A DNA stretch of 64,000 nucleotides from assembly GCF_003590095.1 (NCBI RefSeq), contig NC_039490.1, positions 8,821,834 to 8,885,833 of the forward strand, written 5' to 3'. Positions 1 to 12,800 of the stretch are shown piece by piece. The notes beneath the pieces were generated by a model, which saw nothing but the letters and a program-made list of their open reading frames with translations, ran no database searches and had not been told where the DNA came from. This DNA is from Trichoplusia ni (Eukaryota > Arthropoda > Insecta > Lepidoptera > Noctuidae). Position 1 is the first letter of the stretch. Each line of letters starts with the position of its first letter. The translations under genes and the position numbers were made by a program.

Positions 1-2829
1 TTAACTTTTACTTTAGTTTCCTTTGTGATTATTAGAAAAGTATTAAACAATTAGAAGGTTTAGAATGTCCCTTGAACCCTTGACATTTTATTACTGAGCG
101 TAACTTAAAACCTCTTTTTAAACATTTAATAAAGTAAATACAATTAAAAAGAAACTATATAGACAGTACAATTTATGTTAAATATATTTTTATTATAATT
201 TATAATAAGAACTAGGACACTATGTTTTTGTTATAAAATCCATTTTCAATATATCGAATTTGAGTGGTTCCCATCGTCAATATAACTTACATATTTCGCC
301 AGCTATTAAGCAGCGGCTATTAAATAACATTGTTGAATGTGAAACCGTACACATATAGAGCAATAACCATTATCAGCATAATAAGATTTAATCAGCGTGT
401 CAAACAGCGTTATACCCTGTAACAAGTTGATAAAGACGCAGGAAATCAAATGTTCACACTTTTCCTATCAGTTGATGCAGAGAAAGGACCTAGTGTACAT
501 TTATAGGCCGCACTTGTAACAGTTATTCAATAACTCAATCGTTGACTGATAGCCTTTACTTCCGGAGAGCTGATTAATATAATCATGCAATCTTTTGCCA
601 AGTAAAGAAGACTTACTACCAAAATTATTGAAAGATAATTAACAATTTTAATGAAGATTGTGTGTATATGTTGTTCAAAACTGTGTTTCAATCATTCTGT
701 TGAAGGAAATTTCAATGTGTGATCTTTATTCATCCCTTGATGTTGTCAAAGTTACTTTGACATTAATGTTAGTTTAATTATGTCTGTCATAGCTGTAGCA
801 TACATGTCAGTTAGGTAATCAACCTAACATAATTAGAGTATTGACCATGACTTTCTAAATAACAGTTATTATTATGCACAAAGCCTAATTGCCTTTCCCT
901 TTTCAACTAGATATTGTTTGCTATCATAACAATTATCAATATCAATACAAATATCATAAGAAACTATATTCCTATAACATATTATAGCCTATTATTTAAC
1001 TTTGATGCAGTAACTTTGAAGTTGTTCACCCACTTGTGAGCTTTTAGAGTAAGAGAGAGAGCCTTATAGTGGTACAAGTGTATTGCGCTATCTCGCTTTG
1101 CCCTTATAGACTACTAGTTCTTACACCATAGACGCAAACCGCGTTACTTTCCGATGATGTCATGAATTCCACTTAAAACTTAACGCCTACTTTTCTAAAT
1201 TACAATTGTTATGCATTAATTAGGTAATACACGAAATAATAATGTAAACAGTGTGTATGTGTGTGCTCGCTGTTATAGCGTGGCGACCCGGCGCGTCTCT
1301 TTGCGCAGTTGTTCCATGATGGATGCAAGACATGGGACAATGTCACAGGTGTGACCCTTCCGTACTAAATTTATGTTATATTGTCTTGTTGATCTATTAA
1401 TCATCATTCGTACTTTTCATTTAGGCAGAAGTGAATACACGCAAAAATGCAAAACACAGCAAATAATATTTAAAAGTGATCGTTATGTATGCGGTATGCC
1501 TGTGGGGTTTGATGCTGCTTGTCTTCTCCACTGATTGAGCGTAGTGTGGGCAATACATATCGCTATTCAGTCTAATTTTGTCTCAAGAAGTGCTGCTTCG
1601 TAGCCTGATTTTAATGAAAGGCTTTTGACTTGAATTGTATTTGGTGAAGGGTGATTAAAACTAAGGTATCTAAACGCGGCTTCAAAGCTTCCACAGCACT
1701 TGCCGCATTCATCTCTGTGTGTGCCAGTACAGCCAGTGTCATCCAGATTCCAACCGAAATCTTTGTTATATCATTATCATCTAGAACTTGATAACGAATT
1801 CCTAAGTCCCGTACCCAAGTATCCCCTTCAAAAATGAGTGCCAATTTTACACAGATTATGTATTTTCGATTATTTTGCCGCCATGGTAATAAACTAGGTA
1901 GCGTGTTAACCCTCACTAGGGAATCTAACGATGGGAATATATTCGCCAACCGTCTGCGTCCACACGAGCACCGTTACTTCATAAATAATTAATTAAAGTA
2001 TTTAATCATTAATGAAGTATAGTTACAGTAGACTCTTTAGTTACACAGTCGACCAATCTCAAAGACTATTTTAATTGGAAAGACGGCTTGGTTTGGAGTT
2101 TGATGCGCCGTGTCCTCTCACTCATAGGATGCTGTGGAGATTTCCTTATTGTGTGTCATAGGAAAGTCTATATTTAAGTGGTATAATATTAAAAAACGGT
2201 GAACATAATATTCGCTACCTTTTGACCTCTGCCACGATACTAAAGTTATACAAATATTTGAGAAATCTTCCCGAGAACGTTTACCTGTGCTATATTATTT
2301 GTGACCGGTATTGCGCGATATCGTTGTTTTTTTTAATGAATGATTAATATTTGAAGCAGGTCAGGTAACCACCTCTCTCTGCCCTGTGGACGTCTTGTTT
2401 TATTATTAATGGTTGCTAAGCGATTCTCCTTAATAACAGCAATAACAAAAATGTTATTCTATATTTGACTAAATAATGACCCTGTAAACTGTTGCTTAGT
2501 TTTATTATTATTAACAACATCTGTCAACTCTCTTCAACTGTCAGTTGTTACCACTATCACGGTTCTTGCTCAACAGTCGTGTTTCCTCTTCCCGTATAGG
2601 GAAGGTTTGAGCATTTGATCAAACGGCTCAATGCGGGTATCAGATTACAATGTTTGGAATCCTGTTTTTTCCTACGTATTTTTCTTTCATGCCAGGGGTG
2701 GCTTAGTATAGTTAATCTAGATAGTAGTAGTAACTTTGAAAGAGTCTCATTGACATTTTGCCTGCGTTGGGATCGAACCTGCGCTTCGTCCTCGCGCATA
2801 CAAATCGACAAAAGAAATATATTTTTTTT
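1..2829. other. AT-rich non-coding stretch, no gene recognised
   Basis: I see no exon-like GC-rich block or recognisable protein. A 112-codon open frame on the minus strand (1949-1611) gives a protein I cannot place and shows no splice or family support. If the GalNAc-transferase gene that resumes at 3900 has its anchor and stem exons nearby, this would be first intron; I could not find such exons here. Confidence 0.5.
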
Positions 2830-3045
2830 ATTTAAGAAGCGCGGCTCCCGCATTAACGAATTTAATCCTTGTATCGCGGGAGGTTTCTCAAACATTCAAG
2901 TCACATGCACAAAGACACCCAGACCCAGCACAAGCATTCGTGGATCACACAAACGCTTGTCCTACTCCGCGATCGAAACCTTGCAACATTGCTCACAAGG
3001 TTTGACGTGATTACCTCAACCACTCGGCTAACACTGCTTTATAAG
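2830..3045 (-). repeat. tRNA-derived SINE (family A), degenerate copy
   Basis: The block shares, in order, the CGCGGG motif, the stretch 'cacatgcacaaagacaccca', 'aagcattcgtggatca', 'cttgtcctac' and a GATCGAA motif with copies near 20.4, 43.4 and 60.6 kb. In the better copies the last part reads on the minus strand as a pol III B box (GGTTCGATCCC), so the element is tRNA-derived and points leftward. The B box here is mutated. Confidence 0.7.
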
Positions 3046-3783
3046 TGCTTTTAATAACTTAATTTATAATTATCTTATGTTTAATAATGTAGGCTGTCCA
3101 TGTCGTGTGTAGTGCCGATGCCTGCTGCTTCCCACGCCACCGGACACCGGTGTTGTAGTGTCAGTTCTCTCTCTAGACATTAGATACTAGGTCCAAGCTC
3201 AAGTACTAACTGTCAATAAGTAAATCATAACAATGTTAAGTACTGTAAGAGGTAACTCTGTTTTACAACAGGATGAAATGGTTAGAGTCGAGTTGTATCA
3301 ACGGTGCACTGCCATGTTAAGTGATGTAGGTTCGAATCTTGGAACGCGTTAATATCTTTTTGAATTTGTGTTGTTATTGCAAAGGGTTGTCGGTTTAAAA
3401 CATCGTGTGGAAGCTAGCATACTTAAGATTTTTTTAAGGACTAACACACCCCTAAAAAAATCTTTATCAGCAAGTTTAAACCTCCCGTAGACATCTGACG
3501 TGGCTAAAACTCGGAGGTCAGATTGTATATCAATGATATGATAAGAAGTTAAATAAATTAAGTTAAAATTGCAAACAAAGATATTTGGATCCAGAAATAA
3601 TATGTGATTTCCAATTTTTTGCTAAGACATCTATTCAATACCATAAAACGTTTCCTAGGATGAAGTTTCATTATTGTAGACTTAAAGTCTTCCTCCGTTT
3701 AAAGTCAAATATGTATTTGAGTAAAGAAACATATAATATAGATAAATCTCACCTAGACGCATAACAAACGATCGTGCTTGGCA

Positions 3784-3866
3784 CACAAACATATGCCCTA
3801 GATAAAAATCGAACCCAAGACCTCCGGTATAGCAGTCAGGGCCGCTAACTACTAGACCATCAGGCT
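3784..3866 (-). repeat. tRNA-derived SINE (family B) next to an exon
   Basis: On the minus strand it reads TGGTCTAGTAGTTAGCGG (A-box-like), then the gccctgactgct stretch, then a B-box-like GGTTCGATTTT. The same block lies at 18489-18575. It ends about 33 bases before the 3' splice site of the exon at 3900. Confidence 0.7.
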
Positions 3867-3899
3867 AATTATATTAATAATACACCGTTTTGTCTCCAG

Positions 3900-6800
3900 A
3901 CTTCCGCAACCCAGCGTGCAAGCGAGTCATATACGACTCCGAGCTGCCCTCCGCCTCCGTCATCCTGATATTCCATAATGAGCCTTATTCCGTGGTCGTA
4001 AGGACCATTTGGAGCGTCGTGAACAGCGCCAGGAGGAGCAACCCCTGGTTCCAGAATGCCAACTTCGTGGACCGGCAGACCGGCAGGGATATGGGGACAG
4101 GTGAGTTTGGATCTTATACTATGAGTGGTAAGGTTGTTAATTGAATACAAGATATATTTATTTGGTTGAGACATGAGATAAATAAAATAATATTCTTGAG
4201 TATTTTACTATTTAATGTGAGTAGTTTTACTGAAATAGTAAAATATGTACTGTGGTACTTGCTGTCAATACGCAAGCAATTTTCAACCTTGTTCCGTACA
4301 TGATTCGATTGATTCGACATTTAATAACTGGGTACCCTGAGAAGAAAAGTCGAAACCAACTCATGGGTCATCTCTCCTCTTTTAAAGTGCAGACAATGTA
4401 GGTTTCCATACTTTAAGATTAACAATCACCCTCGTTCCCCAGGCTACCCCGGCCAGGACCCGAACTCTCCCTTCGTATACTTGAAGGAGATCATCCTGGT
4501 TGACGACAACTCCACGCTGCCGGAGCTGAAGGGCAAGCTGAGTCACTACGTGCGCACGCGCCTGCCGCCAGACCTCATCCGGATACTGCGCCTGCCGGAC
4601 CGGTAAGACCTGCGCACCACTCCAGGGGCCGGACGACAAGTTGCTTAGAGCAATGACGGTAAACGCATCGCTCAATAGGGTATTTGACGGGCAGAGATGT
4701 CGATCTGTTTCCAAAAGTATTAGATACGTATTTTTTCTTTTATCTTGTAAAGAAATGCAGGGGATACAGTGATTTAGAATCTCGTGTGAGGTCTCTCACC
4801 AGTACGCTATTTACAAGCAATTACAGCAATTGACGTTTCTAGCCCCCACTTCTCACTATCTTCTTTAATGTTTAATGACGTCATAAAATGAAAATATATC
4901 TTTGAAAATCTATCTGACGGAATCAATAGGTTTTTTGTCAAATACCCTATTATATTGAAGTGACTCTTTGAAGTCACGTCACTTGTCATAAAAAATGGCT
5001 GTCTTGTACATTTGAGCGATCTGATCAGCGACAATGCTTGTTAAAATATAACTTGTCTACGAACTCTGGTGGTGATTGCAGTAAAAGGATATCGACATTT
5101 TGCCAAGCATCTTTTAGATGAGTCAAAAAATATTTATATGCTTTCAAGCAAACGTATTGTCCATGTAAAGAGTAATAACTCTTATTTTTGCTGTGGTGAA
5201 ATTGAATCCCCAGTATATCTTCGAATTCTACTAAGTACGTTTTCAAATCATGGTCTTACCTATAGTTGGCAAATTTTCGATTTCCCATTTTTACCTACTC
5301 CGATAATTATGTTACTGGACTTCTTTCTGCTGTGAAGTAAGATTACCAGATTTACAAGAAGTTAACCTCTGGATCGCTTCTCCGTTCCAATTTAATCGTT
5401 GACCAGATGGAACGGGTAAATAAAAACTCACTTAAGAAAGTCAGAAGTGAGGAAGTGATGCTCTATAGCTATACGGAATTTGTGTCTTCAAGTAAAGCAT
5501 TGCATACTCTTTGAGGTGGAAGTCGAAGTGATCCTCACCAAGCTTCATATGGAACAGGTCTACCACCACAAAGCGAGAAGCTGTGTATAGTGACGTCTCT
5601 CTTTCACAATTGCAACAATCTTACTTTAAGTGGTGGTAGTAGGACAACGGCATTATGAGGATATGTTTTAATACCATATATTGAAGAAAAAAGGTCACTT
5701 AATATTTTTCTTAGGAACCCGCTTTGAGATCTTCCTATTCGGTATGTAGAGCAACAAGATATGTAAGCAAAAAATATGGATATAAATTATACAACCTTGA
5801 TGCGACTTTTTTGTAGTCTCTGCGTTGGTATATGCTAAGCGATAATTATTTGGTTTTAATGTTCCAATTTGTCTACACATTTCCAGGAGTCAAAATCGTT
5901 TTAATCGTCTTGTGATGTGTGTCTGTCTGTTTGCGTTAGCTTTTGTATTTGAAGTACGAAGCAGTCCCTTATGTGTATAGATGATCAGAGGATTGTCGCT
6001 GTTTTGAAGTTATATTATAGCATTTGTGTGAGAAAGACAGCGCACTACTAATGTAAAGCGACATCTCTCTTTCACTGCTGTGATAATATTACTTTAAGAG
6101 GTGGCAATTACATCACGAGCTGCTAAGAGATGTAAAAGAATTACCCAAGGTATAATACTTTTGATCTAGAAGCGACACAACATCGATCTATTTCTTGAGT
6201 AGCGTACCACGCTCAGCGGACCGTGTCTGTTCTAGCGGCGGTCAGCTCCACGCCTCGCGAGTTTGTTGTATAAACTCGGACGCTTACGTTTACAACCGCC
6301 TATAAACAGAAAAATACAATCGTCTTATCGATATTACTATTGTTACGACATTGGAGCTAAGGTTGACTTTGACTTGGCTTTCTTCTTTCGTTATCAGATG
6401 TGATCTGTAAGAATTAAATTGTATTTTTAATTATTTTGACTCTCAGTTCGTTATTTAACTTATGTGGTGTTTTAGGTAATGTGAAGTTTATTTTGTCTTC
6501 AAGTGATAGAAGAAGTGTCACTTAAGTTATCCGTCAGTAAATACATTGGTATTTTATTTATGATTTTGATATTATTTTCAAACGACTTCAAAAAGGAGAA
6601 AATTCTCATTTCGTCTTTTTATGTTTGATACTTCAGAACTTTGGACTTCGATCTTCGGGCCTTTTTCTAGTCAAATGACAATAATTTGAAAATCCGTCAC
6701 ACCTTTCAGTTAAAATCTGGTACAATAGAGAATTTATCATTTTTTTGCCGTCTCAACATCGACAACCACTTTGTGGTCCAAAATTCCTTGGCTCCACTCG

Positions 6801-9800
6801 CTCCAAATGAGAAGTAGGCTCCACGAAATGTCACCTAACATCACGAGTCACGACTTTATAGCTGAGCCCTCGAGTCACATCATCCACTAAGACAGTCCTG
6901 CTGCTCGCAGGGTAGGTCTGACCCAGGCCAGGATGGCGGGCAGCCTGGTGGCCGCTGCCGACGTCCTCGTCTTCCTGGACTCCCACTGCGAGGCGCTGGT
7001 GGACTGGCTCCGGCCGCTGCTGCACCGCATCAAGGAGAGCCGCTCGGCTGTGGTCACCCCCCTCATAGACGTTATAGAGAAGGAGGATTTCTTGTACCAG
7101 CCCGGAGACCCTGTAGAGTTTGAGGTGATTGAGGAAGGCTTGGTAAAAGGGTGAGGGGATGCGGTGATGAAGTCTCAATCTTGAATAGAAATGGTTTTGC
7201 TCGAAAACGTCCAGATACGATCATTTTATTACCTGGTTGTATCGTTTATTGGTTTTTTGTCCAAATTTTCAACCAAGTCCTGCTTTAGAATGCTAGACGT
7301 TGTTTGGGAAAAAGTTTAGTTAGTTTTGGGTGTGAAAAATTGGGAACTGTAAAATTTTTGATCGAAATTATTTCTTTATTTTTATGACTTCATCACTGTG
7401 CTTTTCGTCCTCTTTGCCCCGTACCAAGAGATTAAACTCTCCGAGGATCTAACGTCCTGTAGAGTACATTGCGGTTGTCCATAAAAATAAACTTAACTAA
7501 TACCATAGATAAAACGCAGTGGATATAGAGTTAGAGTATTGAATTTGTTCAGTATTTTGTGTTTCAGAGGGATTGTTATTAGTTCGTGTTAAGTAGCTAA
7601 GTATCTGGATGTAGAGTGAGTATTTTGATAAGTAGTTCTTGGATTTTGAATCTTAATTTGTAACATTAATGTTGTTATTTTCTTGTAGTGTTGAAACGTC
7701 ATCTCCTTGTCAAACACGTAAAGATTCGCGTCAAAAAATACTGTCGCATTATTCAAGAAACATTCACACCTAATACACTTTTAATTCGTGATTGCATATA
7801 TTTGCGGTCCACTCAACAGTGTCCAACGCATCATTATCATTAGTATATTATGTATAAGAATTATTACACTAAACTCTATAAGTATCGTCGTATGCATGAA
7901 ATGGTCAGCTTGTTCTACGTCAGTGTCATTATAATTATCAAAAGTGATTCGCTTTAGCCTAAACTCTTCAGCGTTCATCCTCAGTCTGATTCTCGTCTGT
8001 TTGCTGTTTTTATCTAAGGATGTAAGTCTTCGGCATTTATAATTCGCCTTTCGTGTGAATTTTACTTCGTAAGTATTGTATTTTAAAAACCATCGGTGAT
8101 CATTGTCTAAGCGAGGTAAGTTGAAAAATCTGACTAAATAACTGTTAAAATTATTTAGTTAGATTTTTCAGTCCAGCCTTCGGTCAAACCTTCCAAGCTC
8201 CCGCCATAATCGCAGACGTTTGCTAGAACTGTTGTCCGGTAGTTTTGCTACTCTTGTGCACTCTACGAGCACATGTGTAGCAAGCCAGCCAATTGGGATA
8301 GACGAAGTCTGTTCAGCTGTTAATCGGAGAGGCACACATTTTGCCTATCTTTTTCTCAAGTAAGTCTGCGGGGTATATATGTAGCTCTAATTTCGTAATA
8401 GTGAATGCGTTGGTAAGCCAGGGTTTTGGAAGCATTCGATCAACAGACACAAAATAGGTTACATATTGAAGTAACCAACTTTGACATGTAACCTATCTCG
8501 TGTCTGGCTGTAGAGTGGGGCTAATCCGCGCGCGAATGGCGGGCGCACGCCAGGCGTCGAGCGACGTCCTGGTGGTCCTGGACTCTCACTGCGAGTGCTC
8601 GGTGGACTGGCTGCGGCCGCTGCTGCAGCGCATCAAGGAGAACCGCACGAGAGTCGTGGTGCCGGTCATAGACGTCCTCAAGAACAACAACTTCTCGTAT
8701 TTCGAGGCGAACGTGTCTCACGCTGTGCCTCGTCATCGGTTATGTAAGGTTGTATGTGTGTGTGTGTGTCTCGTATGATCGCCACAGCCCGAGCACGTTC
8801 TTTTGTAACTGATGACTAATTTTGTTAAATATCTGAATTCATAATGTTAATTACTTTGAGTTGTAACCTGACCGTCTCTGTTCAGCACTCGCCGTTAGAT
8901 TACAGTCACACGTGTGTTTGTCTGTTAGTTAGCCATTCTGTTATAATATGTGACCTAATATTTATCTGTATTGCTCTTTATGTTATTCTTTGATACTTAC
9001 TTTCGTATTTAAAAATAACATTTTAAAGTGAGGATGAGCCAGCGTGACATTTGAGTACGACTTTTTAATAAATGTTGTTCCAGAATACGGGTCTCTGAGA
9101 ATAAGTTATCTCGTGCCGCATCTGTATTTAAAATTTATTTTATTTTATGGGATTTTAAATAATTGTTGTCTTTGACGGTATTACAAATTTTTGGTTCTTT
9201 AAAGGACTAATATAATCACCCTGAGGTACTCCTTGATTAGATCTTAATATAAAGTTGTTTTTTCAACAGCTGAAAGATAAAAACTCAGTCAGTAGCTGTC
9301 GTGCGATCTGCATATTTATCGCTTGCTTGTTTTATCACTCAATAAGTGTATCTTTTTCGTTCTTTCTGTAGTGGTTACGAAGTCGAATCCGTTTGATAAG
9401 TCGAAATCTTCTACATGTCACATACAGTACTGTTATCCGTTGTTCGAAAGGAGTCGTATTTCGACATATAGTTTCTTGTGCCACACTTGCATTGTCGAAA
9501 ACATTAATCGTTGGAAACTACATACTTGGATACTATTTGATAAATACGTAAGATATTAGTGTATTATTAATTATATTTATTTGCATCTAAGTAACTAGAC
9601 TTTACAAATTTATAGAAGTTTCATTCAGGATTCCGTGGTTTCATAAAACCACACAATCCCGTTTTTTTTATCCGGATTGCTAGGCCCCTGCTAATAGTGA
9701 GCACTGGCCTAAAGTCACTTATGGTTAATAAGGCACTGGTTTCATTACATATTTAGTTAAATTACATATTTACATTCAAAACATTTAAGCACATCATCCA

Positions 9801-12800
9801 AGAATTTGTCCTGGGTGGGCAACGGAACCGTTACCTAGCACTCAAGTTCACTAACCACTCCACCAACAAACCAGTATACAGTACATGGTCCTACACCAGG
9901 ACGGGTCTGATCCGGGCTCGCCTGCACGGCGCCCGCAACGCGACGGGCGACGCGCTCGTCTTCCTGGACACGCACTGCGAGGGCCTCCCGGACTGGCTGC
10001 GGCCTCTCCTGCAGCGTATCAAGGATAAACGCGATGCCGTCGTCGTCCCAGATATAGAAGTCATAGAAAACAGTACCTTTGAACTACACAACTGTAGCGC
10101 TAACGAAGAGGTAGCAAATTAAGCTCTAACCACATAAAAATAGAGCGTAAACTCAAATGACACTTCTAATACTTCGAAGTAAAGCTTGCAAAATTGAGTT
10201 CTATAACATACGTAATAAAACACAAATTGCAATGATAATATTAATTCAGTGTCTAGTATTGTTTAATGGTTTAAAATTTCGATGAATGTTTCTAGTCGTG
10301 TAGTTGTTGTGATATAACAATGGCGGGTATGTCCTGTGTATTACTATTTGTCGGCATACTATTGTTAGACGTTCTTCCTATAGTTGTATGCAATTGTTAA
10401 TTGTTTTCCCATACCATGTGTCCTAGGACTTCTGCTTTTCTTATTGTTGATGTATTACCTGATAAGTTTAAACTGTCTGTAGGCATATGACGTGGCTTTG
10501 CCTTGATAAATTCTCAGACGTGCTGGGTTCCTGCAGGTGACGAAGATTTCTTCCAGCGTTTTTAGGGATTATTGCTTTGTGAAACAAAAAACATGAATTC
10601 GAAAACATTAGTTATTGCCAGCTCTTAAAGCTACGACCTTTTGACTTGGCAGCCTAATGGTCAATTAGGTTATTTCAAAACTTGGTCCTAGGCAAGAGCC
10701 TTGTGGTACACCTTCTACCACGATCCTAATTTTATTTTAGAATTCGATGTTTTCCTAGATATCATGGATTTTGTATTTCCAACAAACACAAATCTGTGTT
10801 AAGTAGTTTTTTATCGTTCGTGATAAGAAATTCAATTCATAGATTAGGGAAACAACGTTTTAATGTCTTTAATATCTAAATGAAATCAAAGGAGTAGTAA
10901 GATATTTTAAATAAAAATTTATTCAGCTGCTTACTTTAAGGAGAAATCTCGAATTTATAAACGCCTACTAGATTAGATTCGTTTCAGCACTTAGTAAATA
11001 TAGATAGTAATCTAGTTGGCTCATTATCATATAAAATAACTGATTTCCAGTGAATACTGTCTTCGATAAATCAATTCAACTGAATTTGTTATTCGCTTAT
11101 CTGCCTTTAGATGTCGAAATAGTAATAAGCGATGAAAAAGGCAGCATGGGGCAAGGGCTCGAGAGAAAAGGACTTTCGCTAAGCATCCTTCTTGAATAAG
11201 TTCTTTAGTCTGGCTAAAAGGTTGACCTAAACCTTAAATGTCCTTGATTTCAGTCTTTTTAGGTTGAGTTGAGAGGTCATAAGCTCAGAATGTTTATCAT
11301 TTATCAGTTATCAATTGATTGTTAGCTACTCTTGCGTTTCTTGTTTGAAATATACACGCTACCTTCTGTAAAAGAGTTTTCAACTAATATTAAGAAATCA
11401 ACGGTTGAAGTTTCCATAATAATGGTCATTATGTGTAAAAACATATTATTCATCGTCCCGTTAGCTTGTAAGTTTCGGCTGTGTTGCCCCCGAGCGATGG
11501 GATTGACTTGTGCTTGTGCAGCGTCGGGTTGACGCGCGCGCGGCTGGCGGGCGCCCGCTACGCCGCCGGTGACGTCATCGTGTTCCTGGACTCGCACTGC
11601 GAGAGCCAGCCGGACTGGCTGCGGCCGCTGCTGCAAGCCATCAAGGACAGGCCCCACGCCGTCGTCGTCCCCATCATTGACGTCATCGAGTCCACCAATT
11701 TCTACTACAGCGTGCTCGACGCCACCACTTTTCAGGTTAATTTCAATATCGACGCGACAATTTATTATCACTGGGATTATTATAACCTTCACAGATCACA
11801 ATCTTAGCATTAGAGTTATTAAGTTGAATTTATTTTAGCTGTTTGGTTCTGGTATTGTTGGTCAAAGCTTAGTGGAATCGATTACACTGATTTCATACTT
11901 AGTTAAACTGTTAGAGTTTAGCTGAACTTCGTCGTGATTAATATTTGCGGGAAAGGGTGCTTAATGTAAATAAAAAACGCTTCAAAAAATCACTTCTCCA
12001 CGCCGCCAATGTTTGCCATACATTTCACTGGGACAATGTTTGTTCCAACATTTGCTTGTCTTGTTAATCGCTTGCACCTGTCCGTTGCTGTCATCATAAG
12101 CTATTGTCCTTTTAGATGTAATTCTTCGCTTTTGTCTCAAAATAGTCTATAGAAATGTATAGCCTTGTCTGTTTTCTGATTTCCTGATTCATAAATACTT
12201 TTGTTGAGGTCTCGGGATTGCCTGACACACACATACAAATTATACAAATAGATTCTATTGTATCTATAATTTTATGCATAGCGTACTTAGTACTTACATT
12301 TAATTTATTCTATATAAGTTTCTATGCGTGGATGATGTTAATATCTATATTGTTTTACATTTCTTCAGTTATAACACCTTACATAAGTATATTTCAATTT
12401 TAAGATACAAAAACATTTCATTTTTAGGCTATATTTATTTAAGCCTTCTAAGCTCATTCGATCTTACACATAATATGATGATTTATCGGTTTCTTAATCA
12501 ATGCCTTGTATATTAATATTATTAAAGGCAGATTTTTCAATCGCTACGTAATAGTTATCTGACGAATATGTTTGACGTTTTGACAGCTTTTGTATAGAAA
12601 ATATGTCAAACGGCCATAATTATTCCTCAGATAGAAGTTAACTAATGATTAAAAAATCGGTACTAAGAGATAAAATTTTGTGAGGTTGGGACGTTATAGT
12701 CGGTGGTCAATGGAATTTCTTTACCTAAGTATAGAATTTTATAGTTTCCTAGACCATATGTTATCCTAAACAATACCGCATAAATAAGTTGTCGCGTGCT

